Below, piece after piece: positions 1 to 8,660 of a DNA stretch of 64,000 nucleotides. The notes below the pieces were generated by a model. The model worked only from the letters and a program-made list of their open reading frames with translations. It was not told the origin of the DNA and ran no database searches. Within the stretch, counting starts at the first letter, position 1, and the number at the start of each line of letters is the position of its first letter. This DNA is from an uncultured Vicinamibacterales bacterium (lineage in GTDB: Bacteria > Acidobacteriota > Vicinamibacteria > Vicinamibacterales > UBA8438). The position numbers and the translations under genes are program-made. Where the stretch lies: positions 2,256,001-2,320,000 of the forward strand of contig OY282382.1 of the NCBI GenBank assembly GCA_958295905.1. The letters are read 5' to 3'.

Positions 1-2
1 TC

Positions 3-356
3 TTCATCCGTACCGGCCGGTGGGCGCGGCGCGCCGAGGTCGGTCCGTGGAACATCTCCCAGAACGCGGCGGGGCTCCACGCCTCGACGATACCGTGGTT
101 CAAGTCGCGCGACGTTTCGTTCATGGGCAGCGACGCGGCTCTCGACGTCGTGCCGTCGCTGGTCGAAGGCGTCCGCCTGCCGGTGCATCTGCTGACGATC
201 GTGGCGATGGGGGTCGACCTGTTCGACAATCAAGACCTGGAGGCGCTGGCGGAGACCGCGGCGTCGTTGAACCGCTGGGAGTTCACGCTGGTTGCGGGGC
301 CGCTCGCGGTGGAGAACGGCACGGGGTCGCCGGTCAACGCGCTGGCGATCTTCTGA
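3..356 (+). CDS. Cyclase family protein, C-terminal part (cut by window edge)
   Basis: The reading frame is open from the window edge to a TGA at 354-356. It encodes the end of a cyclase (kynurenine formamidase-like) metal hydrolase. Visible family features are the AGLHAST segment, the stretch around SDAALD, the LFDNQDLEAL segment and the closing PLAVENGTGSPVNALAIF, which fits the usual C-terminus of these secreted or cytoplasmic amidohydrolase-like proteins. The start and the HxGTHxD metal site lie upstream of the window. The last 30 bases of the gene form the first part of a 216-bp tandem duplication, so a copy of its 3' end also sits downstream. Substrate cannot be told from sequence. Confidence 0.85.
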   Translation, partial: FIRTGRWARRAEVGPWNISQNAAGLHASTIPWFKSRDVSFMGSDAALDVVPSLVEGVRLPVHLLTIVAMGVDLFDNQDLEALAETAASLNRWEFTLVAGPLAVENGTGSPVNALAIF

Positions 357-757
357 TTCGGGGCGGCCGTGCGGCGACAGGAGCCCTTGGTGAGAACACG
401 CGTCGCGCCGAGACCGTGGCGCGGCGCGGCGGCGCCTGATGGGACGCGCGGCAGCGCAGGCCCGCGGAGCCACGCAGGCCACCGCGGGCTGTTACGGCGC
501 CCGGCGGGACGCATCGCCGGTCGAATGCGGCGGGGCCTTGGGTCGCCGGTCAACGCGCCGGCGATCTTCATGATTCGGGGCGGCCGTGCGGCGACAGGAG
601 CCCCGGGTGAGATCACGCGCCACGCCGAGACCGTGGCGCGGCGCGGCGGCGCCTGATGGGACGCGCGGCAGCGTAGGCCCGCGGAGCCACGCAGGCCACC
701 GCGGGGTGTACGGCGCCCGGCGGGACGCATCGCCGGTCGAATGCGGCGGGGGCCTTG
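324..757. repeat. Tandem duplication of about 216 bp
   Basis: Two consecutive copies, about 324-540 and 541-757, share nearly the whole sequence. The unit starts inside the 3' end of the cyclase gene (GGGTCGCCGGTCAACGCG) and ends with GTCGAATGCGGCGGGG. The copies differ by a few substitutions and small indels. This fills the gap before soxC and no convincing gene is seen in it. Confidence 0.85.
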
Positions 758-833
758 CGCCACGGGTTTTCCAGGCGTGCGGTCGTTACGGTGAAGGCTT
801 CGTGAAGCGGACGAGACCGCGGGGAGGAAGACG

Positions 834-2144
834 ATGAGCGGCACACACCCGAGCCGGCGGCGGTTTCTGAAGAAGGGCGCGGCGGCGGCCGGCCTCGTCG
901 CGGCACCGGGGGCGCTGGAACTGACCGGCGGCTCGTCCACGGCCGCCGCGCAGGCGCCGGTGGTCGACAACAACGCCATCGAGAGCGTGCTCTACGGCCG
1001 GCGGTCGCGGTTCGTCACGACGACCCGCGAGATCGAGGGACGGAGCCACAGCGAGACCGCGCGCATCCGCCCCAACCCGCAGCGGCCGAGCGCGCGGACC
1101 CCGCTCGCGGAGCTGACCGGCGCCATCACGCCCACGTCGCTGCACTTCACGACGCAGCACTACTACGGCATTCCCGACATCAACCCGGCCGAGCACACCC
1201 TGCGGGTCGAGGGGATGGTCGACCGGCCGCTGGTGTTCACGATGGACGAGCTGCGCCGGCTGCCGTTCGTCTCGCGCGTGCACTTCCTCGAGTGCGTCGG
1301 CAACCGGCCGAACCCCCGGGGCGCGACGGTCACCGCGACGCACGGCCGCATGGGGTGCAGCGAGTGGACCGGGGTGCCGCTGTCGGTCCTGCTCGGCGAG
1401 GTCGGGGTGCGCGGCGGCGCGTCGTGGATCATCGCGGAGGCGGCCGACGGCGGGCGGCACACCAAGAGCGTTCCCCTCGCCAAGGCCCTCGACGACGTGC
1501 TCGTCGCCTACGGGCAGAACGGCGAGCCGGTGCGGTCCGACCACGGGTTCCCGCTGCGGCTGCTGGTGCCGGGGTTCGAGGGTATCTACAACGTGAAGTG
1601 GCTCAAGCGCATCAAGGTCGTCGACCAGCCGTACCTGTCGTTCCAGGAGCACTCGCGCTTCCTGACCCCCGACCCGAAGACGCAGCGCGACAGCTACGAC
1701 TTCGGACCCAACTCGGTCATCACCCGGCCGTCGGGCGCCCAGCGGCTGCCGGCGCACGGCCTCTACGCCATCAGCGGGCTGGCGTGGTCGGGCAGCGGCG
1801 CGGTCAGCCGGGTCGAGGTCTCGACCGACGGCGGCGCGACCTACCGCGGGGCGGAACTCGTCGGACCGGCGCTGCCGAAGGCCCACACCCGCTTCTGCCT
1901 GCCGTGGCGCTGGAACGGGGAAGAGGCGGTGCTGCAGTCGCGCTGCCTCGACGAGCGCGGGCAGCTTCAGCCGACGGAGGCCGAGTACGCGCACTACTGG
2001 GGGCTCACCCGGGGGCAGCTCTACGGGACGATCCAGAGCCAGCTCGGGCACTGCAACTGGATTCAGCCGTGGAAGGTAGGTTCCGATGGCGAGGTCACGA
2101 ACGGGCTGGCGCCGACCGACGTGGTGGTCGACGTGCATGCGTAG
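834..2144 (+). CDS. soxC: SoxC-like sulfite dehydrogenase, molybdopterin subunit
   Basis: This is a periplasmic molybdenum oxidoreductase of the sulfite oxidase family; SoxC works with the cytochrome SoxD to oxidise sulfur-oxidation intermediates. The 436-residue protein begins with a Tat signal (SRRRFLKKG, residues 7-15) and an AQA cleavage site near 40. The molybdopterin domain holds the Mo-binding cysteine at 154 in FLECVGN. The C-terminal Mo-co dimerisation domain ends in HCNWIQPWKV. The start is supported by GGGAGGAAG just upstream of ATG. Its stop overlaps the start of the downstream cytochrome gene, as in soxCD operons. No other sox genes are in the window, so the pair may act as a stand-alone sulfite dehydrogenase. 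Confidence 0.92.
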   Translation: MSGTHPSRRRFLKKGAAAAGLVAAPGALELTGGSSTAAAQAPVVDNNAIESVLYGRRSRFVTTTREIEGRSHSETARIRPNPQRPSARTPLAELTGAITPTSLHFTTQHYYGIPDINPAEHTLRVEGMVDRPLVFTMDELRRLPFVSRVHFLECVGNRPNPRGATVTATHGRMGCSEWTGVPLSVLLGEVGVRGGASWIIAEAADGGRHTKSVPLAKALDDVLVAYGQNGEPVRSDHGFPLRLLVPGFEGIYNVKWLKRIKVVDQPYLSFQEHSRFLTPDPKTQRDSYDFGPNSVITRPSGAQRLPAHGLYAISGLAWSGSGAVSRVEVSTDGGATYRGAELVGPALPKAHTRFCLPWRWNGEEAVLQSRCLDERGQLQPTEAEYAHYWGLTRGQLYGTIQSQLGHCNWIQPWKVGSDGEVTNGLAPTDVVVDVHA

Positions 2145-2715
2145 CGGTGCGCGCGGGGCGCGCCTGCGAATCGCGGGCGCGCTCGTCGCGGCCGGCGTGT
2201 CGGCCGCGGCGGCGCAGGCGCAGGAGGCGGCGCCCTCGGGGCTCGGCCGTCCTCCCACCGCGGCCGAGCTGGGCGACCGCATCGTCGGGCCGGACGGCGC
2301 GGACCTGCCGGAGGGCAGCGGCAACGCGGCCGAGGGCGCGATGGTGTTCGCGCGCCGGGGCTGCCCGACGTGCCACGGCCCGACCGGGGACGAGGGCCCC
2401 TCCATCGCCCTCGTCGGCGGCGACGTCACCACGCGCACCAACTACTGGCCGATTCGGCACTGGCCGTTCGCGCCGAGCATCTGGGACTACATCCGCCGCG
2501 TCATGCCCTACGACCGGCCGGGCATCCTCACCGACGACGAGGCCTACGCGGTGACCGCGTACCTCCTCTATCGGAACGACATCATCTCCGAGGAGGACGT
2601 CATGGATGCGCAGACCCTGCCGCAGGTCCGCATGCCGCGCCGCGGCGACTACGTGATGCCCGGCACGTGGACGCCGGAGACCCGGCGCGGGTTCCGCATC
2701 GAGTCGGGCCGGTAG
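2137..2715 (+). CDS. SoxD-like cytochrome c subunit of sulfite dehydrogenase
   Basis: This is an exported mono-haem cytochrome c, probably the electron acceptor partner of the preceding SoxC. I chose the ATG at 2137, which overlaps the soxC stop (2142-2144). It gives 192 residues beginning with a Sec signal that ends near AAAAQAQ. The haem motif CPTCH lies near residue 75. The following segment NYWPIRHWPFAPSIWDYIRRVMPYD is typical of SoxD-type cytochromes and supplies a Met ligand candidate. A longer frame starting at 2086 would lose the signal peptide. Translational coupling to soxC is likely from the overlap. Confidence 0.85.
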   Translation: MRSGARGARLRIAGALVAAGVSAAAAQAQEAAPSGLGRPPTAAELGDRIVGPDGADLPEGSGNAAEGAMVFARRGCPTCHGPTGDEGPSIALVGGDVTTRTNYWPIRHWPFAPSIWDYIRRVMPYDRPGILTDDEAYAVTAYLLYRNDIISEEDVMDAQTLPQVRMPRRGDYVMPGTWTPETRRGFRIESGR

Positions 2716-2778
2716 CGTCCGGCGGCGGCCGCCGCCGAGCGCCGGACGCCGCGGGCGCGATCCGCACCGGGCCGCGTC

Positions 2779-3834
2779 TCAGTTGTAGTCGGTGCCGCCC
2801 TTGCGCGTCAGGTAGTCGCCGGAGACGCTCTTCAGAATCACGCGTCCGAACTCGGCGGACTCCCGTTCCGCCGCCGGCTTCACCACAACGCCCTCGCGGA
2901 GATGCTTGCCGCCGAGGGTGGTCGCGCCGTCGGTCTGCTGGAGCAGCGCCGCCGTGCTGAACGGCCCCCGGTAGAGGACGGGGACGAGCGGAAACAGGCC
3001 GCCCAGCGACGCTTCGATCTCGGCGGGGTCGAGATAGCGGCCGCGCCGCGGCTCGCCGACGTAGGCGTCGAACACCCGGAACGCGGGGTTGGGCTCGTCG
3101 TAGTGCAGGTCCTGCACGCCCCGGCCGTACACCTCGCCGAGCACGTAGAACGGCTGCCCGTCCCCGGCGAGGCGGGCGCGCGCCGTCTCGAACGCCGTCT
3201 CGAAGTTGCGCCACGTGCGCACGTATAGATTGTTGTGGTTCGCCTCGTTCAGGATCAGCGCCATGCCGCGGTCGGACATCCCCTTGGACGTGACGATCGG
3301 GCCGTGGTCCGGATGCCAGCCCAGGCAGCACCACGAGCCGTGCAGCTTCTCGGTGATGACGACCGGCTCGTCCTCGCGGAGCTCGTTCGGGTACTTCTTG
3401 ACGTTCTCGATGTCGTAGTGGAGCGTCGCGCCGTGCACCGGCCGCACCTCGCCCTGCATGGCGATCGGGATCGGCGGCTCGTATTTCACGAGCTCCAGCA
3501 GCTCGGTCACCGTGTCGCCCTCGGCGACCGGCCGGCCGCGAATCATGCCGTCCCGCACCGGGTACACGATCCCCTGCGACAGCGCGCCGCGCAACTTCAC
3601 GGCCTTGACGCGGTTCTTCCGCTTGCCGGCGAGCTTGCCCTCAAGACCGAGATCGGCGATCAGCCAGTCGGGGCAGACAGACCCCTCCGGGATGTAGGCG
3701 GCGAGGTCGCCGTCGGCGAACGACCCCTTGCCGACGACGCACCGGAAACCGCCGATCGCCGCGAGCTCCAGCCGGTCGGCGTTGGGGTGGGGTTCGATAC
3801 GCAAGGCATGGATTCGGGATTCGAAGGTCGCCAT
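2779..3834 (-). CDS. RNA ligase of the DRB0094 (Rnl5) family
   Basis: This is an ATP-dependent RNA end-joining enzyme related to Deinococcus radiodurans DraRnl. The 351-residue protein has an N-terminal OB-like domain (about 1-110) that resembles a tRNA-binding fold, as is usual in Rnl5. The nucleotidyltransferase domain follows. Motif I is EKLHGS with the adenylation lysine at 163, SKG is at 183, GEVYG is at 233-237, motif IV is EGVVVKP at 314-320, and motif V is ILKSVS at 333-338. All catalytic motifs look intact. It stands alone and points towards the sox genes. Function in RNA repair, including nicks at 3'-OH/5'-phosphate junctions, is known for the family; its biological role here is not evident. 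Confidence 0.9.
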   Translation of the reverse strand: MATFESRIHALRIEPHPNADRLELAAIGGFRCVVGKGSFADGDLAAYIPEGSVCPDWLIADLGLEGKLAGKRKNRVKAVKLRGALSQGIVYPVRDGMIRGRPVAEGDTVTELLELVKYEPPIPIAMQGEVRPVHGATLHYDIENVKKYPNELREDEPVVITEKLHGSWCCLGWHPDHGPIVTSKGMSDRGMALILNEANHNNLYVRTWRNFETAFETARARLAGDGQPFYVLGEVYGRGVQDLHYDEPNPAFRVFDAYVGEPRRGRYLDPAEIEASLGGLFPLVPVLYRGPFSTAALLQQTDGATTLGGKHLREGVVVKPAAERESAEFGRVILKSVSGDYLTRKGGTDYN

Positions 3835-4242
3835 GAGTGCTCCGCGTGACGCCGGGAGAGGACTGTCGCCAAGAACGCCAAAAGAGAATTATCGCCCATT
3901 CGCAGACGAGAGAGCGACGGTGTTCGGGTGCCGAGGACGATGTTGTGTGATATGGTGTCAGGTGTCATGCAGGGGCCTCCGTTGTGGCTAAAGCGTTGTG
4001 TGCACTACGTTTATACCACACGGTGGCTCCTGTGTCCCCTCCAATTCAACTCCTCGCGCATAATCCAGGCTAAAGGGGCGCGCTTCACGCCGAGCCCTCA
4101 AACGCCCGATGCCGTCCAAGATGCCGTGCGTCGCCGGGGCGGGGGGCCGGCCGGATCGGTCGAGCCGTGATCCTCTGCGGCACGTCGCTTCGATCCGGCG
4201 CCGGCGTCGCAGTCGTCTCATGTTGACCGTGGAGAGCAGCCC
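3835..4242. other. Intergenic region between divergent genes
   Basis: This 408-bp gap lies between the divergent RNA ligase and PQQ-like protein genes, so it must carry both promoters. It is locally less GC-rich around 3880-4060. I see no gene, and no clear promoter boxes that I would defend. Confidence 0.5.
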
Positions 4243-5610
4243 ATGTCTGACCGTCGCTTCCCGACCCGGATGACCATCGCGATCGCGTGTGCGGCCGCCT
4301 GTCTCGCGACCGCCGGCCTCGAGGCGGAGGACTGGCCGCAGTGGCGGGGCGTCGACCGGGACGCGGTGTGGCGCGACACCGGCATCGTCGAGCGGTTCGC
4401 GGACGACGGCCTCGCCGTGAAGTGGCGGACGCCGATTCGCGGGGGCTTCGCGGGGCCGGCGGTGGCCGGCGGCCGCGTCTTCGTTCTCGACTACCAGGAG
4501 ACGCCGGGCAGCCGCACCATGGACGGCCGCGAGCGGCTCCTGGTCCTCGACGAGGAGACCGGCGGGGTCCTCTGGACGCGGGAGTGGCCGGCCGCCTACC
4601 GCAACATCCACTTCAAGTTCGCGATCGGCCCGCGCGCGACGCCCACCGTGGACGGCGGCCGCGTGTACATCCTCGGGGCGGCGGGGACGCTGTCGTGCTT
4701 CGACGTCGCGACCGGCGATCTCGTCTGGCGCGTCGACACCGCCGCCGACTACGGCGTGACGGTCCCGGTGTTCGGCGTCTCGCAGTCGCCGCTGGTGGAG
4801 GGCGATCACCTCATCGCGCTGCTCGGCGGCGAGCCGGATGCGATGGTGGTGGCGTTCGACAAGGCGACCGGCGCCGAGGCGTGGCGCGCCATCGAGACGA
4901 CCTCCGAGCCGGGCTACTCGTCGCCGATCGTGATAGACGCCGGCGGCGTGCGGCAGTTGATCGTGTGGCACGCGGCGGCGGTGACGTCGCTCGACCCGGC
5001 GACCGGCGCGGTCTGGTGGCAGCACGACTTCGTGGTCCCGAGCGGGCTGACCATCGGGACGCCGGTCCGCAGCGGGCGCTACCTGCTGGTGACCCAGGTG
5101 GAGAACGGCGGCCTGATGCTGGCCCTGAACTCGGACCGGCCGGCGGCGCGCCCGCTCTGGACGGGCGAGAACCCCAGCCGCACCGACCGGCCCCCGCAGG
5201 GGGCGACGCTGTCGACCCCGGTGGTCGCCGGCGACGCCCTGTACGGCCTCAGCAGCTACGGCGAGTTCCGCGGCCTCGACGCCGCGACGGGCGAGCGGCT
5301 CTGGTCGACCGACCGGCTGACGCCGCACGAGCGGTGGGCGAACTCGTATCTGGTGCGGAACGGCGACCGCTGGTTCGTCGTCAACGAGACCGGCGAGCTC
5401 GTCATCGCCCGCTTTACGCCGGCGGGGTACGAGGAGGTCGACCGGACGCTGCTGCTGACGCCGACCACCCGCACCCGCGGCGGCGCCTCCGGCCGCTGGG
5501 ACGACCGGGCCGTCCTCTGGGCGCACCCCGCGTTCGCGAACCGCCACGTGGTGGCGCGGAACGACGCCGAGGTCGTGCGCCTGTCGCTCGCGGCCGAGGA
5601 CTACGAATAG
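4243..5610 (+). CDS. Secreted PQQ-like beta-propeller repeat protein
   Basis: The 455-residue exported protein has a signal peptide (IAIACAAACLATAGLEAEDW) followed by WPQWRGVDRDAVW, the usual opening of outer-membrane or periplasmic PQQ-like WD40-fold propellers. Repeated propeller blades with A-x-D-x-x-T/K-G-x-x-x-W elements are visible, for example DKATGAEAWRAIE and DPATGAVWWQHDF. It lacks a cytochrome domain and the full active-site signature of PQQ alcohol dehydrogenases, so it is more likely a scaffold or lyase-like propeller than a proven quinoprotein. GAGCAGCCC precedes the ATG; an in-frame ATG ten codons later is also possible. It is monocistronic as far as can be seen. Confidence 0.8.
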   Translation: MSDRRFPTRMTIAIACAAACLATAGLEAEDWPQWRGVDRDAVWRDTGIVERFADDGLAVKWRTPIRGGFAGPAVAGGRVFVLDYQETPGSRTMDGRERLLVLDEETGGVLWTREWPAAYRNIHFKFAIGPRATPTVDGGRVYILGAAGTLSCFDVATGDLVWRVDTAADYGVTVPVFGVSQSPLVEGDHLIALLGGEPDAMVVAFDKATGAEAWRAIETTSEPGYSSPIVIDAGGVRQLIVWHAAAVTSLDPATGAVWWQHDFVVPSGLTIGTPVRSGRYLLVTQVENGGLMLALNSDRPAARPLWTGENPSRTDRPPQGATLSTPVVAGDALYGLSSYGEFRGLDAATGERLWSTDRLTPHERWANSYLVRNGDRWFVVNETGELVIARFTPAGYEEVDRTLLLTPTTRTRGGASGRWDDRAVLWAHPAFANRHVVARNDAEVVRLSLAAEDYE

Positions 5611-5656
5611 CCGAACCGCGCGGCGCGGCGCCCGTCCGTGGTGCTGCGCCGTCGGG

Positions 5657-5943
5657 GCCGGCACCCGCGGCGCCGCGGTCCGCAAGGCCTTCAAGGCCGC
5701 CCCCTGCGGCTGGCCGCAGGACGCCGTCGACACCGTGCTCATCGCCCTGCACCGCGTCGGCCATCTGCGCGCGACCCGGCACGGGCAGCCGGTGGCCGCG
5801 GGCGCGCTCGACTAGGCCGGCGTCAAGATCGCGGAGTCCGCCCCGAGAGGGTCCGGCTGACCACCGGCCAGCGGATCGCCTTGCGCGGGCTGTTCGGGAA
5901 GCTCGGCATCAACGCGAAGAGCGTCGCAAGCTGGACCTGCTGA
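5657..5943 (+). pseudogene. Remnant of BREX brxC C-terminus
   Basis: Translated pieces match the C-terminal part of the BREX P-loop protein BrxC: VRKAFKAAPCGWPQDAVDT, VLIALHRVGHLRATRHG, then after a frame change RVRLTTGQRIALRGLFGKLG. The coding frame is broken by a TAG where CAG is expected (after GALD) and by a one-base deletion after GVKIAE. Only the last 90 or so residues survive. No brxA, brxB, pglX or pglZ is in the window. This is decay of a former phage-defence locus, recognised from memory of the family rather than from a search. Confidence 0.65.
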
Positions 5944-6074
5944 TCAACCTGCGTTTGCGAGAAGCGACGCAGGCCGAACGAACGCTGCGCGATATGATGC
6001 GGGAGGTCAGCCGGAACGCGCAACGGCGTGGCCTGACTCCCGAGGTCCTGCAGTCGATCCTGAACGAAGAATGA
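5920..6074 (+). pseudogene. C-terminal fragment of an unrecognised small protein
   Basis: A frame overlapping the end of the brxC relic encodes about 50 residues ending QRRGLTPEVLQSILNEE and a TGA at 6072-6074. It has good amphipathic helix character (LRLREATQAERTLRDMMREVS). It has no start of its own and is joined abruptly to the brxC relic near 5925. The tail resembles those of small antitoxin-like proteins, but I cannot name the family. Confidence 0.4.
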
Positions 6075-6132
6075 AGCATGATGGGCTCTCTTCGAACGCG
6101 CGTGGGTGGGTTGAGGCGCGATTGGCGGGGGG

Positions 6133-6311
6133 CTGCGGGGCGGGGTGGTATCCGCCGTTTGCGGGCTGCTCGGGCGGTTTGTGGGCCTGTGGAGCGGTCT
6201 GGAGCGGCTCTTGACGCGATTCCGGTCCCATTAGGCGCGGGTCGCCGCGCCATCGAGCCACCGGTCCCTCCAGCCAGCCATCTGAACACCGATGACCTCT
6301 ACCTCGGGCTG
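6133..6311 (+). mobile_element. Right-end remnant of an IS1182-like element
   Basis: These 179 bp align without large gaps to the last 179 bp (48063-48241) of the complete IS1182-like element in this window. The match includes the end of the transposase gene and the right terminal inverted repeat GACCTCTACCTCGGGCTG at 6294-6311, followed by CTAC. The left part of the element is gone. It abuts the brxC debris. Confidence 0.8.
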
Positions 6312-6867
6312 CTACGGCGTGCTGGAGCATATGTACGAAGAAATTAGGGAGGCACGTCAAAGGGAGGATTTCTAAATCTAAACACCTACATAAGGGATAG
6401 CTATCCGCACTCTCGGGTCGCGTGAGAGGTCGGCGGAACATGGGATCGCGGTGGTAAGGGCCAATCGGCGGGAGAGTGGGTATGCGGTCGGCTGCAATCC
6501 ACTGGAATCGGCGGTGTTCGAGCGGGAGCGCGGCGGGGAGCGGGGACCGAAGCGCGGATTGCCGATGCCGTCGTGGCGTGGAGGCGCGAGGGTCGGGACG
6601 TGGCACGGCGTGGAGCCATTATCGGTGGATGCGGGAGGCCGGCGAGGATAGAGGTGTGAGGGCGACTGAACACGGGGAACTGATGGAATGGCGTGACGTT
6701 CAGCGGCGCATCGCAGGCGGAGGGGAACACCGGCGACGAGCGCGACCGGTTCGTCCGGGTGACGTTCGAGCGGGACGGCGCGATGCCTGACGCGGCGGCG
6801 CTTGCGGGCGCTGTCACGCACCCGATGAGGGCGCACGGGCGAGCCGTGGGACGGGAGACACGCTGCG
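6312..6867. other. Intergenic region with an AT-richer stretch
   Basis: About 550 bp follow the IS remnant. The part at 6340-6400 is clearly AT-richer than its surroundings and contains the 12-bp palindrome GGATAGCTATCC. No coding region is convincing. It probably contains the promoter of the ATPase gene downstream. Confidence 0.4.
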
Positions 6868-8442
6868 ATGTCCATTCTTGACGCGTCGTTGCGAAAGACC
6901 TGGGACGCGCTGCGGGCGAAGAAGCAGGTGCAGGACGACTTCCTCGACGAGGTTCGGCTGAAGGGCCTGCGGGGAATCCGCAACCTGCGGGTGGCGTTCG
7001 ACTACCCGGTGTCGGTGATCGCCGGACCGAACGGGTGCGGCAAGTCCACGGTGCTGTTCGCCTGCGCGGCGGCGTATGCGCCGGCCGGCCGAAGCGGCCG
7101 CACTTACACGCCGGCGGCGCTGTTCCCCGGCTTCTCCGGCGGGGAGGGCGGGTTCGTCGATGAGGCGGGCGGGACGGGACTGGAGTTCTACTATCTCGCC
7201 GCCGGCGTCCGCTACTCGATGGTGTGGAAGAAGGGCCGGTCGTGGAGCCGGGGCTTCATGGGCCGGAAGGGCATGCGGCAGCCCGAGAGGGCGCTGTACC
7301 TCCGAACGCTCGCGAACCTCACGAATCCGTCCGAGGTGCGCGGCATTCTGCAGCTCGGTCGCGGGACGTTCGAAGCGGAGGAGATCACCCCCGATCTGCT
7401 GCTGTTCGCCCGCCGCATCCTGCCGCAGAAGTACCGCGGCGTCTTGTTGATTCGCGGGCGCAGCCGCGATCTCCTGTTCGCGGGGCTGGAGCATCGCCAC
7501 GCCGTCCGCTACTCCGAGTTCCACATGTCCGCCGGCGAACGCGCCATCCTGCGGATGTCCAAGGACATCTCCGGGCTGCGCCGCGCGCTGATCCTCATCG
7601 ACGAGGTCGAGGCGGGGCTGCATCCGTGGACGCAGCAGCAACTCATGCTCGAGCTGCAGCGTATCGCGTTGCGCAACGACCTCCAGGTGGTGGTGACGAC
7701 GCACAGCCCGGTGGTGCTCGACAGCGTGCCGCCCGAGGGGCGGATCTTCCTCGAGCGGAATGCGGCGACGCTCGACGTGACGCGCACGCCGGCTTGGCGC
7801 GACATCTTCCAGAAGGCGCTCTACGGCCAGTCGACCGACCGGCTGTCCATCCTCTGCGAGGACGAGGTGGCGGAAGGCGTGATCCTGGGCGTGCTCGACG
7901 TGCTGAACTACCGGAACGGCACCCGCCACGACGACTTCGTCGTCGGCCGGGATACCGGGAGCGACGAGTTCAGGGGCCACATCCACGCATTCGGCAAGTT
8001 CGGGAAGCTCGCCGGCTTCGTCTTCGTGCTCGACGGCGACGCGGCGGACCGGGCGCCCGCCCTGATCGAGGCGGCGAGTCAGTACGGCCACAAGCTCGAA
8101 CCCCTGTTTCTGCCGGGCCGCAGCGCGCCGGAAGCGTGGATATGGAACGCCGTGCGGGACCGGCCGGACGAGTACGCGCGCGAGTACGGACTGTCGGCGC
8201 CGGATCTGCGCGCACGTCTCGCGTCCATCGAACAGACGTTCGCCGGCGACGCGACGACCCGTCGGCAGGACGTGCCGAAGGCGATGGTGAGAGCCTTGTC
8301 CGACGAGTTGACGCGGGCGGTTCCGGAGATCGCTCGGATTGCCGGCAGGCTGGAGACCGAGGCGGCCCGCGGGGAGATGGCCGCGTTCAGCGTCGGGCTC
8401 ACGGAACAGATCGACGCGTGGCGGCAGGCGGGGGCCCGCTGA
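6868..8442 (+). CDS. OLD-like AAA ATPase with TOPRIM-type C-terminal domain
   Basis: The 524-residue protein has an SMC/ABC-type ATPase domain. The Walker A is GPNGCGKST (53-61), the signature-like SAGERAIL is near 220, the Walker B is LILIDEVEAGLHP near 241-255, and the H-loop THSP follows. It continues into a region with ILCEDEVAEG (near 328) and VLDGDAAD (near 387), which fit the acidic residues of a TOPRIM nuclease. This is the layout of OLD-family proteins, including Gabija GajA. No UvrD-like GajB partner follows, so it may be a stand-alone OLD nuclease. It sits next to brxC and IS debris, a position typical of defence islands. A spaced purine-rich stretch (GGGACGGGAGAC) precedes the ATG. 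Confidence 0.8.
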   Translation: MSILDASLRKTWDALRAKKQVQDDFLDEVRLKGLRGIRNLRVAFDYPVSVIAGPNGCGKSTVLFACAAAYAPAGRSGRTYTPAALFPGFSGGEGGFVDEAGGTGLEFYYLAAGVRYSMVWKKGRSWSRGFMGRKGMRQPERALYLRTLANLTNPSEVRGILQLGRGTFEAEEITPDLLLFARRILPQKYRGVLLIRGRSRDLLFAGLEHRHAVRYSEFHMSAGERAILRMSKDISGLRRALILIDEVEAGLHPWTQQQLMLELQRIALRNDLQVVVTTHSPVVLDSVPPEGRIFLERNAATLDVTRTPAWRDIFQKALYGQSTDRLSILCEDEVAEGVILGVLDVLNYRNGTRHDDFVVGRDTGSDEFRGHIHAFGKFGKLAGFVFVLDGDAADRAPALIEAASQYGHKLEPLFLPGRSAPEAWIWNAVRDRPDEYAREYGLSAPDLRARLASIEQTFAGDATTRRQDVPKAMVRALSDELTRAVPEIARIAGRLETEAARGEMAAFSVGLTEQIDAWRQAGAR

Positions 8443-8660
8443 TGGCCGACACGGTTCTCGACCGCCTCGTCGCCGGTCCGCGGCGGAGCCGGAGCGCGGG
8501 TGTCGGGCCGGCCGCGGAGCTTGGCCGCGGCGGAAGCGACCCGACGGCGCGACCTGCGGTGACGAAGACCTGACACGTAGCATCTGCCGATTTCAAGGAG
8601 AACGTCCAGCCTCGCATCGGTCCCGGTTCCGCCATCATCGTCGGACATGAGGTACAAATA

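Noticed and set aside
6868-8442. Complete Gabija system
   Set aside because: No GajB (UvrD-like helicase) gene follows; only the OLD-like protein is present.
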